Source: Eutreptiella sp. 'Long Island Sound 2002'
Lineage: Eukaryota > Euglenozoa > Euglenophyceae > Eutreptiales > Eutreptiaceae
Assembly (NCBI GenBank): GCA_964036045.1
Contig: OZ038381.1
Span: 134,756,306 to 134,820,305 of the forward strand
DNA: 64,000 nucleotides
Direction of reading: 5' to 3'
A model generated the notes under the pieces. It was given only the letters and a program-made list of their open reading frames with translations, searched no databases and was not told where the DNA came from. Made by a program: the position numbers and the translations under genes. This document shows positions 25,296-37,000 of this stretch, piece by piece; the stretch's first letter is position 1, and every line of letters begins with the position of its first letter.

Positions 25296-26172
25296 GATGG
25301 GCCTTGGGGGCAGGCCACAACTCCTGAAACCAGTTACGGCGCTTGTTGGTGAGGTGGATCATCCGCAATTTCTCAAACAGCTGCCTTCCAGCCACTTCAG
25401 CTCGGCCATTCGACCAGCTGAGGTCGGCGACGCTCTTGGCATGGCGTATGCCCATCAGGGAGCACATGGCCTTGAATCAGCCGCCTGTGAACTGGAGTCC
25501 TCGGTCGCTACAAATGGTACGGGGGATACCAAAGACGGTCAGCCAATGACGAATCATCATGACTGCAACCTCCTTGGCTAGCACCCCCTTTTTGCGCGCT
25601 GGAAGGGCCACAATGTAGCCGCTGTGTCGGTCCACACAGAGGACCACACAATCGAAAACTTCCTTTCCGATGCGCACCTCGGGCATGGAGAAGACGTCCA
25701 TGGCAAGACTCTCCATGGGCTGGTCAGGAATCGGGGTCCACTGGGCTTCCTCTTTGTGGCTCCGATTATCAGGGTTACAGGCCTGACAGACCGAGCAACC
25801 CTTCTTGACCTGCTTGATGGCATTGTAGAGACCGATCTCATCGATTTCGAACCGGCGTTGCATGTCGAGGGCTTGCTTCTTGACCCCTGGGTGCATCATG
25901 TTGTGGTACCAAGCCTCAGACAGCTCCAGCACCCGGGACTCCGGTACTAGCAACTTACCATTCCAATAAAGGTAACCATCTTCCTCGGTAAGCCCCTTCG
26001 GCCACTTCTGCCTGTCGTCAGGGTCGGTCACAGCCCGGTGCTCGGACTCAAAAGCCTCAGACTTGGCATAGTCGTCGGTCCAGTCATCTTGGAGGCAGGA
26101 TTCCAGAAAGAGACGCTTGTCGGACTCAGCACCCTCCAGGGGGAGTACTCTGACTTCTTCCAAGGGGGGCAC
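25207..26172 (-). pseudogene. Integrase core of element B
   Basis: It would insert the cDNA into the genome. The HHCC zinc domain is visible (HNMMHPG, then CSVCQAC), followed by the catalytic core with the first Asp in LAMDVF, the second in CSDRGLQF and the Glu in SNGRAEVAG, so the DDE set is present. A TGA at about 25474-25476 interrupts the frame just after the second Asp, probably a former Trp codon. The frame differs from that of RNase H, so a frameshift lies near 26130-26170. The next domain is the chromodomain tail. Confidence 0.85.
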
Positions 26173-28090
26173 CCGCAGCCATGACGACGAAGCATTTGAC
26201 TCTCTCCTCCTCCATCAGGCGCTCAATGTCAATGATCTTTTTGGCCTCAGCGGTCACAGCCTCATCGCCATGGGCAGACACGTCCGTCATACCCTTGCTG
26301 GCTGGATAGGCCCACCTACTGAGACAGTCCGCCACGGTGTTGTCCTTTCCGGGAACATATACCACCGTGAGGTCGAACTTGGCCAAGGTCTCGTGCCATC
26401 TTGCTCTCCGGGAGGCTGGTCCAGAGGGGGTGTCCACATGCTCTTTGTGCCACGGCTGCAGACTCTGATGGTCAGTGCAGACCGTGACAGGATGTAGGGC
26501 TATGTACCCGGCCCACTTCCTGAGAGCCATGACGATGGCATACGCCTCCTTTTCACGGGGCGTCCACGTCCGTCGCCGGCCTTCCGCCAGGACTCGGCTC
26601 CAGATGGCCACAGGCACGTGCCTTCCATCGTCCAGCACTTGCTCCAACACCGCCCCGATGGCGTAGTCGGAGGCATCAGTCCGCAGGACGAGCCCTCGGT
26701 CCGGATCCACGAGGTGCAGACCAACTGCGGACAGCAGGGCCTGCTTCATCCCCTCAAAGGCTTGGTCGGACTCCTCATTCCAGACCAGGGCCTTCTTGGA
26801 TCCCTTCTTGGTCTCCTCCCGGTTGCCCTTGAGCATGGCCGTCATGGGGGCTGCATATTTGGCATACATCTTGATATACCCCGAGTAGTAGTTGCAGAAC
26901 CCCAGATATGCCCGCAAGTCGGGCACCGTCTTGGGCTTCTCCCAGTGCTCAATCGCCGCTACCGTTCCAGGTATGGGCTTCCGCTGCCCATTGCGAAGTA
27001 CGTGGCCGGCAAAAACCACTTTGCTTACCGCGATGGTGGCCTTGTCACTGCTGCCCGTGAGCTTGTGCTGAACCAGGAGGTCCAACACTCTGCTGACGTC
27101 CCTCTCGTGTGCTTCCAGGAGCTCATCATAGCTCATGCTGGGATCCCCAGACGCAATGATCACTTTGTCCACAAAGGGGTCCGCACAGTCACGGACCGGC
27201 TCAAGCAGGTTGTCCAGCATCTGCTGAAAAGCCGCATTGCCGTTGGTAACGCCCATGGGCATCACTTTCCACTGGAGGGGTCCAAGTGGGGTGCTCATGG
27301 CTGTGCAAGCACGGGACTCATCGGCGAGAGGCATCTGGTGATAACCATGTTTCAGGTCAATCACCGTGAAGATCCTCCGCCGGTGCTGTTTTTGCAGCAT
27401 GTCCTCTATGAGGGGCAGCGTATAGCTGTCATGCTGCGTTTGAGCGTTCAGGCCGCGCCAGTCAACCACGAGCCGCCACTCCCCGGCCACCTTCTTGGGG
27501 ACGACGAAGCAGGGGGAGGCCCACTCGGAGTGGCATGGCTCCAGCCAGCCTCTGTCGATGAATTCCCGAAGGATTGTCTCCATGGCCTCCTTTCTTTCAC
27601 CCCGAAGGGCGAATTCCCGGTGCCTATACACACGGGGGTCCGGCTTCAATCGTATCTTGGCCTCGCCATACGGTCCACGGACTGGCAGGGGAAACACAGG
27701 CTTTCCACTGAAGAAGGTTTCCCCATACTTCTGCTTCAGCCTGGCCCTTAATGCCTGGACTTTGGGGCACTCGTCGGACTCCGCCTTGGCTTTCCGGGGC
27801 ACCTGGACCACCGAGCTTACTTGCGGGGTGGTATTCTCCCGCGATTTCGGCTCTGGGGGTCTCCACAAGTGGCCAAGGGGCCCATCTCGGGTCTTGCCTT
27901 GGAATAAATCACCATATGTGGGGGAGTTCCCGCCAATCGGTTCGTCCTGGCTGGACATGTGGTCCCGTACCCTCCTTACGAAGGTATTCCTATCATAGGA
28001 ACCAGAGACGATTGCGTCCACTTCCCACCAGGCTTTGTCCTGCCCTTCGCCCTCATGCTGGCTTACCCAGTCATGAAAGGGTCGTTCCAT
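26126..28090 (-). pseudogene. Reverse transcriptase and RNase H of element B
   Basis: This 654-codon open frame makes and processes the cDNA. RT motifs in order are WASPCFVVPKK, WRLVVDWRGLN, FTVIDLKHGYHQ, LQWKVMPMGVTNG and a catalytic box that reads FVDKVIIASG where Y/F-x-D-D is expected. The second catalytic Asp is therefore Lys. After the thumb (GFCNYYSGYIK), RNase H follows with LRTDASDYAIG, TPREKEAYAI, VCTDHQSL and the end motif VPGKDNTVADCLSRW. It shares its frame with the Dam-like module and protease, separated only by single stops. Confidence 0.92.
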
Positions 28091-28177
28091 ATACCCCTGA
28101 ACAAGATCGAGCTCCTCGTCAGTGAGAAGGTCCTCCGATTCGCCGATGTCAACAGGGGAAACCGCAAGACACTGGCG

Positions 28178-28747
28178 TCAAGGCTCAGCAATGTCTGTGG
28201 CATCGGCCTGTCCCAGGCCCCCATCCACATAGTGGAATTCCGTTGGCCATCTCTGAGGTGGCATGGGCTGTCCCTTAGCGTTTTGATGAACGCTCTCTCC
28301 GGCTGGTAAGACGACCTTATTCAAGGTCATATTGGCTAATGAGGCCACCCAATCCCTGGTACTATCCTCCTTGGTACATCCCATGGGGACGACTAACACG
28401 GCCCTGCAGCGGTCCTTGCGGATCTTCGCAACCGCCCTTGGAATGTCCACTCTAGGGCAATGGATCCGGATCAGGCCTTGATGCGGACCCCAGTGCTTCT
28501 TCCACGCAGAGTTCTGAGCGCTCCAGTATTTCTCACAGACCCGCAGATGGGCAGAACTTCCTGAGGAGAACGCATCGAGGGCCAAATCCGAGGCTCCCAG
28601 ATCAGCAACCACTCGGTCTACTACTTCCGGCTTGACGCCGTACTCCTGGAAGGCCGGGCTGGCTGGCTCAGTCCCCAGCGCCGCTACTTCGAGCTGGTTT
28701 CGCTCCGGGTGGACCCATTGGCATTCCACGTGGTGCTCAGGTGACAA
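28178..28747 (-). pseudogene. Dam-like module of element B, between protease and RT
   Basis: This 189-codon frame lies in the same frame as protease and RT, bounded by TGA codons at about 28748 and 28175. I recognise the pattern of the Dam-like domain of DIRS retrotransposons. It has an Asp-x-Phe start (LALDAFSSGSS, about 28570), then HCPRVDIPRAVAKIRKDRC in place of the NPPF-type box, then a buried strand ending in Pro (VLVVPMGC), a Trp nine residues further on, and LPAGESVH. The catalytic-type box is degenerate, so methyltransferase activity is doubtful. Elements A and C carry the same motif order at the same place. Confidence 0.6.
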
Positions 28748-28864
28748 AAGTCAGGAGAGCTGGTTGTCCTGGTACAGGGTCATGGAGGCCTGAACCGGGA
28801 GTACGCCAGAGTCCGTCTCCATCATGAAGTCGTACACGACGATCATGTCCCAGTCTGTCTGGGC

Positions 28865-29140
28865 CTAATAAGAGTTCCCTTTGAGGAGGATTTCCTTGCC
28901 AAGGTCCGGGCCGCTCAGTTCACGATGGTTCACGGATTGCAGCGCAATTGCAGCCTCCTTCGTCCCTCCCACCATGTACTGGCATTTGGCTACCTTCAGC
29001 CTGACAGGTCCCCGACTTGTGGTCAAGCAGTCTGGCGGAAGTAGGCCAGCCTTAACCAGTTTGACCTGAGCGCCCGTGTCAACCAGGACGTCGAAGACCT
29101 TTTCCATTTCCCCGCACAGGGCACGGACCTTAAGATGCAA
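28865..29140 (-). pseudogene. Aspartic protease of element B
   Basis: This retropepsin would cleave Gag-Pol. The active-site strand reads VFDVLVDTGAQVKLV (about 29100-29056), followed by a flap region and hydrophobic strands. It stays open to a TAG at 28862-28864 and continues in the same frame (DWDMIVVYDFM) to a TGA near 28748. Upstream it is separated from the zinc-finger segment by a TGA at about 29159. Confidence 0.85.
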
Positions 29141-29158
29141 CTGCCGCTCCCGGCCAAC

Positions 29159-30010
29159 TCAGCGGACGGCGTGCAAACTCAGGATCTCCGGCCCCTCCAG
29201 GAGCTCAAGCAGCGACTGGTGCAGGTCGTGGATAATGGGCTCAATCGGCCCATCTGCAGCTTCCAGCTGCGGTCCGGGTGACCCTCCGATACTCTTGGAC
29301 AGGTCCTGAAGTACGTCGAACACATTCTTAGCCGCAAAGGATGAGCGAGTGCAAGGGTCGCTGCCTTCACCGGGGACCCTGGTCGGATACGAGGACCCGC
29401 CTAGGGCGGTTATCCCCCCGGCACTCGCCCCCACCTGGCGACCGCGACTGTCCCTTTTCCCGGGTGCCGAACCTGGCTTTCCGCCCGTGGCAGACCCATG
29501 GGAATCGACGCTTCCCGACGGGGATGGTGCAGCGATGCCCACTGCATCATCCTGCGACCGCCCTAGCTGGGGCCCTCGGCTGCAGGGGCTCTGCTAAGGG
29601 GCGTCGCTTGTGGTCCGGCTTCCATCCTCCGCGGCGACCTCGTTGACGTCGCCCTCCTTTTTCCACCGGCCTTTGCTCTTCTTGTCCTTGTCCTTGTCCT
29701 TGTCCTGTTTGGGAGTCCAGGACCTCTTGATCTCCTGGATCTCCTTCGCCAGCTCGGTCCTCATCTTGGAGAGCTCCTCCTCCACTATAGTCTCCCGAAC
29801 TTTGGCGGACGCACGCTTGGTCGACCCGTGTGCTTTCTTGTACGCCTCCGTGCCGGCCTTGTGGACCGCGGAGGTCCGGTGGTCGTGCTGGAAGGAGTGG
29901 TTCCGCCTGTAGCACACGATGCAGCCCTGGGGGTGAGTTCGATGAACTCCCCGGAGGACAGCGGTGGGTCTACAACGCGGCGGGGCTCCTTCTTCTCCCG
30001 TTTCTTCCAA
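29159..30010 (-). pseudogene. Nucleocapsid-type zinc finger and linker of element B
   Basis: This frame carries CIVCYRRNHSFQHDH (about 29930-29885), a CX2CX4H knuckle whose fourth ligand position is Asp with His on either side, so it is a variant or damaged CCHC. It is followed by a Lys/Glu-rich coiled coil containing a KDKDKDKDK run. The frame continues through a TAG at about 29594 into a Ser/Gly-rich linker that leads to protease. It overlaps the end of the Gag frame by 226 bases. The shift between them maps near a five-C run at about 29930-29940. Confidence 0.65.
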
Positions 30011-32088
30011 CCCTGCTGAAGGGGCTTCCAGCTTCCCCAGTTGCCTCCCTTATGCAGGTTGTTGGCCACAAAGGCGCAGACGGCGGTCTCAGCGGGTTCG
30101 TCATCTTCTTCATCATCATCGAGACCTTCGCCGCCTCCGGTGTCCGTCTGGTCCGTGGCAGCTTCCCTGCCAGACCCTTCGCCAACAAAGTTGACGTTGC
30201 GGTCACCTCCCTGCAGCCCGCGGGTGTGGTGGAGATTCTTGTACTCCTTGAGTACCTCCTCCCCGACCCACTCCAGGACGTCGTTGCAGCTCATCCGCGC
30301 CGGGATGGCCTGCAGACGGATCGTCTGGCCGCCCACATCACACTCGTCCAGGCTCCAGATTGCCTTCTGCTCGCAATCCCCTGAGACGGTGATTAGGAAG
30401 GCGTTCCGCAGGGACTGCCTCTTGAAGTCCCGGGCCACGAACCTCCTCGCCCAACTCACCACGTTCTTATGATGGTCCTTGTGGAGCATCATCTTGACCG
30501 TGTGGTTGGACTTGGCCCTCTTGGCTTCCTCCTTGGTGACCCGCTTGATCCAGGAGTCCAGGAGCATGTTGAGCAGGCGGGTCTGCTCGTCTCCCTCGTT
30601 GCAGTCCTCCATGTTGCGGCGGAAGAGGACGTATTGTCCCCGGAAGTCCCAGCAAACCCGCAGGCGGATCTCCCGGCCATCATGCTGAAGCTTGATGGCC
30701 CTCCACCGCTTGTCAGCCACCTGCGGAGCGTCCACCCGCTCCTGCTCGTTGAGCTACTTCTTGGCCTCTTTGAGGGTCTTGATTTTCCCCTCCTTGGCAG
30801 CCACGAAGTATAGCTCTTGGAGCACCTCCGGCAGGCGGTACCTGAACCGTTTGAAGATATATTTCTCTGCCGCTGCGGGATCGATGTCTTCAGTGACGGT
30901 CATCCCCCAATCGTCCAGCTTCTCCAAGAAGCGGTCGAGGTTGAGGGGGTACCCATCGTACGAGGGTGGCCTGATGTCCTTTAGGTCTTCCCACACGGCG
31001 GCATCCGTGGCCTTAGAGACCATGAATGCCGGTCGCAAGGACGACCGAGGTTCCCACCAGCGTCCCCCATGGGTTCCCACGGCTGCCATGTCCATCTCCT
31101 CACCGATGTCCACGCGGTTGCGCCGGGGTTCCTCCACGTATGCCGCACCGAGGTGTCCACGGCGTACGACCTCCATGTACGCCTCCTCCTCTTGGTGCCG
31201 GCGTCTCCGGGCAGCGGCATCCCGTCGCTCGCCCCGGGGTGGGGTGATCCCGTATTCTTCCATGGGATCATCCCCCGCGTCGATGTCCCAGTCCTGGCCC
31301 CATTCCGGGACCTCGTCTCGGAGCGCTCCGTACCGGCCGTACCTGGGCAGGGCTGGTTATGGGGCGCGTTCTGGGCGTCTGGGGGCATCTGTTATCCGCA
31401 GGGGGGCGCGACGGATGTGGTACTCCTCGCTGAGCCATTCATCCCGCTCCCCACCGTGGTCACATCTGGAAGGCATCCAGTCGCTCCGACGGGCATTGCT
31501 GTGCGAGGGGGCACTGGCGCTGGGGTGGCTCCTGCGGGCTACAATATGGACCGGAGGTCTGCATGGACCCGGTCTGGGACCCCAGCCGTCATCCGAGCCT
31601 GACTCCAGCGGTGGGTTGTCGCTGCCGTCGCTTCCGATGCCTTCCAGGCGGTCCAGCCGCCTCCGCAGGCCCTTGATAGTCCCGCTCAGCTGCTTGATCT
31701 CCGCCCTAGCGATGTCCAACTCCTTTTGCGCCTTGGTGGCGACCCCGACGATCTTGATGGCCTCGTTCTTGCTGGTCTCCGCCTCGCGCTCCAGGATCTG
31801 GATCTTCCCCCTCAGGAAAACAATCCATCGCCATGTCCCCTCAGGGACGTCTGCTCCTGGGGGTCCATCTCGGGGTCCAGGGGGTCCTCCAGGCGGTCCT
31901 CCATCAGGGGGTCCTCCTTCAGGGGGTCCTCCTCCAGGGGGTCCTCCCCTTCCAGGGCCTCCTCCTCCGGGATGTCCACCAAGTGGACCTCTGCCAGGGG
32001 GTCCTCCAGGGGGTCCACCTCTGGGGGGTCCGGGCAGTCCAGGGGTTGGATCGGTGTAGCCAAATTCCATGTCGTCGTCGGAGTCCAT
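29785..32088 (-). pseudogene. Gag of element B, second part (Pro/Gly-rich, coiled coil, capsid-like)
   Basis: This is one frame from an ATG at 32088, with single stops at about 31356 (TAA) and 30754-30756 (TAG). It opens with an acidic start (MDSDDDMEFGY) and a collagen-like stretch of Gly-Pro-Pro triplets (about 32050-31860). A coiled coil follows (KIQILEREAETSKNEAIKI), then a helical region rich in Arg/Glu, then a capsid-like block (about 31040-30230) with hydrophobic-aromatic spacing (VWEDLKDIRPPSYDG, then YIFKRFRYRLPEVLQELYFV). This block resembles retrotransposon Gag. No function beyond particle assembly is inferred. Confidence 0.7.
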
Positions 32089-32441
32089 GTCAGCCCATCG
32101 GGGTGTGGGCTCAGAGGGTCGGCAGGGAGTGGCCTCGCTGCTCCGGTAGGGGGGTGGGAGTTCCTCTCCTTCCGATCCCGGAGGTGTGCTGTCGCCTCCT
32201 CCGCCGCCAGCTCCAGCTACTCCTCGACGATGTCGGCGGTCTCGACCGTCCCCATCGCTGCAGGTGAAGAAGGGGTCGGAGTCGCGGGGGTGTCCCTCCG
32301 TAGGCCTCCGTGCCTTCCCGGGGGTCTTCCCCTTGGCCTTGCGGCGGGTGCGGGCGGCAGGTGCACTGTCCCCGCAACCCGAGAGTCCTCCGCATCCAAG
32401 TCAATGTTCATCTTGGATGAGGGGTCTTCTTCGAGGAGCCT

Positions 32442-33704
32442 TCAAAGGGTGTCCACTCGGGACCCTCCTGGGGGTGTCTCCCGCTTGATCTTGCCCTCGG
32501 CCTCCTCCATAGCCGCGGCCGTGCCCTCCGCGGCACGCCTTTCGGCTTCTTCCCGAGCCCGGGCGGCCTCGGCCTCCCGGACCTGTTGCAGCCAGGCCTT
32601 CTGCTCCTCCAGGCCCTTGAGCTCCGCCTTGGTCTTGGCCCTCTCCTCAGCGACCTTCTGTCGCGCGGCCTCGATAACGTCCCTCCTGGCGGCGTCCGCT
32701 TGGGCCTTGGCCGTTGCCTCGGCATGGGCCAGGGCCTCCGCATGGGCCTTTTCCTCCGCCTCCTTCCTTGCCCTCTCTTGGGCAAGCGCCTCTTCCAACG
32801 CCTTCACCTCCCCTTCCTTCCGGGCAATGGCCTCCTGGGCCAGGCGGGCTTCTGGGGCAGCGGCCGCTTCCCGCGCGGCTGCCTGCGCCTCACGCCTGAC
32901 CTGGGCATCCACCGCTTCCTGCGCGGCTGCAGCCGTGAGCCCGGCCGTGATAGCCGCTGCGGCCGAGGCGTGGATTGCCATGCCCTGCTCCCACTCCGCA
33001 GCCTCGTGCTGGGCGATGCAGACGGCGCCCCCCACGGCAGCGTTCTGCTCCGTGGCCCGTTGCCGGGCAACCCGAAGGTTGCAGAGCACCCCGCAGACGC
33101 GCTCGCAGGCGCGGGCCAAGTCCCTTTGGTTGGAGGCGGCGCCGCTGCTGCTGCTGGCCTCGTCTGCAGGCCTTCTTCCCCGGTGGGCCGACTCCACGTC
33201 GCTGCTGGGGCATGACTTCCTCAGGGACAGCTGACGGGGCTTGGCCTTGGCCCTCTTGGGGACCTCAATAAAGTTCTTCTCCCCGGGAGACGCACCGCTG
33301 CCGCCCTGCAGCGTGCGCTCCTGTGCCGGTTCGCGGAACTTTTTCTCGATAATGTCCCACATGGAGACATTCATCGTGGCGCCGGACCGGTACTCGTTGG
33401 GGTCTTCGTCATCCTCAATCCCGTTAGGGCGCAACACTTCGCCGGGCCTGTCCGGGCGGGTCCAGACCCTCCAGCGTTTCTGCCTGAGGCGGTAGGCGTA
33501 GCGTTCCACACGCAGCCAGTCTTCCACGGCCTGCAGGCGGTCGGCTCCCATGTCCTCGCGGAGCTCGAAGCTCCCGGGCATGCCGCGTTTGCACTGGGGG
33601 TTGCTGTGGCGGTAGTGCTGGTCCCACACCAACCCACGCAGCAGGTGCACTGCATTGTGGTGGGGCTGCGGCCACGTCTTGCCCGCTTCTTGCCAGTTCA
33701 CCAT
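32442..33704 (-). pseudogene. Gag of element B, N-terminal part with long coiled coil
   Basis: This 420-codon frame starts at an ATG (33702-33704) shortly downstream of the 5' LTR. The first 130 residues are Trp/Arg-rich and possibly globular (LLRGLVWDQHYRHSN, then VERYAYRLRQKRWRVW). About residues 190-410 are Ala/Glu/Arg-rich with strong heptad character (EVKALEEALAQERARKEAEE), predicting one long coiled coil. The frame ends at 32442 and differs from that of the second Gag part, so a shift lies between 32442 and 32090, or two separate proteins are made. Confidence 0.65.
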
Positions 33705-34078
33705 GGCAGCGGGTGGCGGAGTTGATCTTGAGGTCCTCGGCAGGTACTCGTTCCCCTCGACGGACTAGTTCTGGGGGCGGCTGTTGAAGCGGTTGCTGCG
33801 GTCCACTGTCTCCACAGGGCTTCGACTTGGACGCCCGATGGTGGTTGTTGAGGTGGGTGACGGAGCTGGGAGTGCGGCCGGTGCTGGTCGGCCGATAGAA
33901 CTCACTGATGTCGGAGTCCTGGTCTGTCCACCTTCTTCACGGGTGCGGCGCTTCCGTGGTCGCACAGGGCGATGCTCTGGGCGTCGCTGCGGGCTCCGTG
34001 ATGTTCTTGGACTCCTCGGGGTCGGGGTGCTGCTCGTACCCCTCGAAGGCCCAAAGTGGCACGCGGAAACTCGGTAAC

Positions 34079-34099
34079 CCCGCGGCGGTAGAACGCTTT
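34079..34099 (-). other. Possible primer binding site region of element B
   Basis: The site directly downstream of the 5' LTR does not begin TGG as for a tRNA 3' end. Its plus-strand complement (ggcggtagaacgcttt) looks like the D-arm to anticodon part of a tRNA (ggtagaacgc is typical). This would fit a half-tRNA primer, as in copia-type elements. The tRNA cannot be named from here. Confidence 0.25.
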
Positions 34100-37000
34100 T
34101 GACGTGTTCTCGTGGGGGGCCTGGCCACGAGACGCTGCGGCGGACGCGCACAGGCAAGCAGGCAGGCAAAGTACCGCGCTCACAAGGGCATCGTGATATA
34201 ACAAAGCGTTCTAGGATCCTTGGCACTCTGCAGAACAAAACAAAAGTATGTACAACAACACATCAGGATATGTACACATGGGGTTCAGGACATAGACTCG
34301 GGTTAGGGTACAGGTAGGTAGGTATCTTCGGGAGCGCGGGATGCCTCCTTTGACAGTGCGGGAAGAAAGTCTTACCAAGAAGACGTCCTGTCCCTCCCAC
34401 TGCCCTAGGTCAGGTGCCTCTTAAGCCGCTCCCGCAGGTGCTTGGGAAGGCAGTGTCGCGGCCACCCGGTCCAGGTGTCCGGGGTGGGAGGGTGTCCCCA
34501 CATGTGTCCATGGGTAGGGCGAGAACAAAACAAAAGTATGTACAACAACACATCAGGATATGTAAACAAGGGGTTCAGGACATAGACTGGGGTTAGGGTA
34601 CAGCAAGGCAATAGACACTCAGTCCTAACTCATATCCCAATCCCAGGTCCAACCCTCGTAGTGGCAGGTGGGTACGGGGGCTCAGACACAGCCCACGGGC
34701 CCATCAAGATAAGACCCTAGAACCCTGCCAAGGGCATGCTGTCCCAGCTAGCCACAGGGATTTCCCCGGAGCTAAGGGACTCCAAGGCTGACCGACAGTG
34801 GCTCCCCATGCTCCTCTGTTGGCAGGTCCTAACACCCCTCTCGGCCAGAGATATGGCTTCGCCATAAACACCCAGGGGGGGGTATGACAAATATCGGCTG
34901 TTTCAGCCCAAACTGACTTTTGGCTCAAAAAGTCCGAAATTGACCCTTCGTCCGGGCCGTACAAGAATCGGGACAGCCCAACTGACCCTATGCCCTTCAG
35001 GCACAAACTCATCGGAGCCTCCATCCCACTTGGTTCCCTCTGAGTCCCTAGCATCATGGCACCACGGGATCGGCAGGTGGGGTCATGATGCCAAAAATGG
35101 CGTAATTGGAGTTATCCCCTCTGGTGCCATGTGCAGCCAAGGCAACGCCAACACCTCATGGGGTGAGAGATCAGACCCAAGACTCATATATCAGTGCAAG
35201 ACGTGATATCAGGTCCGGGCTCCTTAAGGGCACAAAGATATGGGGCTACCAATAGGCCACACGGTGGGCTGAAATTGGGGTCCCAAAATGGGTGTTTTTG
35301 ACAACCCGAAAAGGAGCCAAAATTGAAGGTATCCCCAATGGCATTTCCCCATGCCGGCTTGGAGATGGGACTCAATGTTCGGTGTGGGATGCAACGGGAG
35401 TCCATTGGATGCCCACACATACTTGGGTCCCAAAGATCTCCATGGGCCAAGGCATGGTGATATCACATACTGGGCCCACAAATGCCAAAATGGCGAAATT
35501 GGCCACACTCACATTGTGCTGGCTCCTTGCCAAAGCCCGCCTCGCTTCGCCCATGTGGTGTATGAGCCATGGGGACCAATATGCATAATCCACAGGCCAT
35601 ATATGATTCATTGGTCCATGCGTCTGGCGTTCACGGGGGGGTTGAACATAGTGCACGGCGGGCAGAAAATATTGTAATATTCCCACAATGGCCAAAAACG
35701 CCCACACTTATGATTGGGGCAAATCAAGCATGGGTCCGACTTGGACTGGACCATGCCCTAGATTTGAAATCAAGTTCCATGTGTCCAACATATCTTTTGG
35801 GCGTCGCTCAAACTCCTCCGGTTTTGGGAATGGCAGGGTCGCCAAGTGAGCCCATAATTGGGAAAAGTCCCAAATCGCCCACTTGGTGGCCATGGTACTC
35901 CAACCCCAAGAGGACTCAATCGTCGGGTCCTAGATATGTTGGGGACCGAAGTATGTACCTCCAATATATATTTGAGTCATGATGTCAATTGGGCGCAACA
36001 TTGAGATACAAGGTCGCCACTTGACATCATGACGGACCAAAAATGGAAACGTTGACAAAATAACACGCAAAAAGCACTGAAATTGGCCACAAATATATTA
36101 CAATATCTCCGGCTTGAGTTGATTAGCTGGTCCCTCCTTCTACACCCAATGTCATGGCATCATGAACGCTCATTTCCACCTTTGGAGTCCACTTGGGGTG
36201 CAACAAAAGGGTACTTGCGTAAATCCCCAAGTGGGCACACAAAAATAACCCACCTTGCCCGGAGCGCATCGCTTCCGGTGTGCTCTCCATGCGTCCTTGG
36301 GCAAAGGTTGGGCCTTCGAGTGTTGATTTGGGTCATGAAGAAGGGCTCCACTTGATATGGGGTCCATTGGCGGATTTGTCTAAGAATGGCACACCCGCCA
36401 AATGGGCACACGAAATGACCCCATATGTGGTATATATCCCCTACCGGGCTTTATCTACCCAACCTATTGGCCTAGGACCAAAGTATGCCTATATTCTAAT
36501 GTACTTGTGGTCCTTTGTCATGCATGCAAGTGCTTGGGTCGAAAATCGACTTCGTTTCCGAAAGTCGATTTTTGGCATACAGAAAAAATATGATGCCAAT
36601 ATATGTATGTAGACCATATATGTGCACCCCAGGGAAGGCAAGTGAAGTACCCTGGATGTAAAGGCATGCAAAGAGGGAGGATTTACCAACTCAACGCATT
36701 TCTACATGCACTTGGGCGCCAAGTACACGAGATTGCCCAGTTTTTGAAAAGTGCTCAAAGTGCATAACCCTTTGGGCATATAGAGTTGGGATCCTATGGC
36801 CTCACTATGGGGCTATGGGGGGCAAAACCTCATGAATGGTGCCTTTGAGGCACGTTAGCTCGCCCTTGGGCCCTTGTTCGCTCGTAACCCTTGTTATTCA
36901 AGTTCGGGGGACAAAACGTCAGCACGTGCCGATATTTGCAGGGGAAAATCCGAGGAACGATGCGTCTTGTAAGGAAATAAATAGCCGATCACTCGAAGCG

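Noticed and set aside
26618-27751. 377-codon plus-strand frame opposite RT of element B
   Set aside because: Antisense of a clear RT frame, with no domain of its own.
31726-33234. 502-codon plus-strand frame rich in Ser, Ala and Gly opposite Gag of element B
   Set aside because: Shadow of the coiled-coil and GPP coding on the minus strand; low complexity.
34295-34620. Telomere-like ggttaggg motifs
   Set aside because: Single occurrences only, not tandem.
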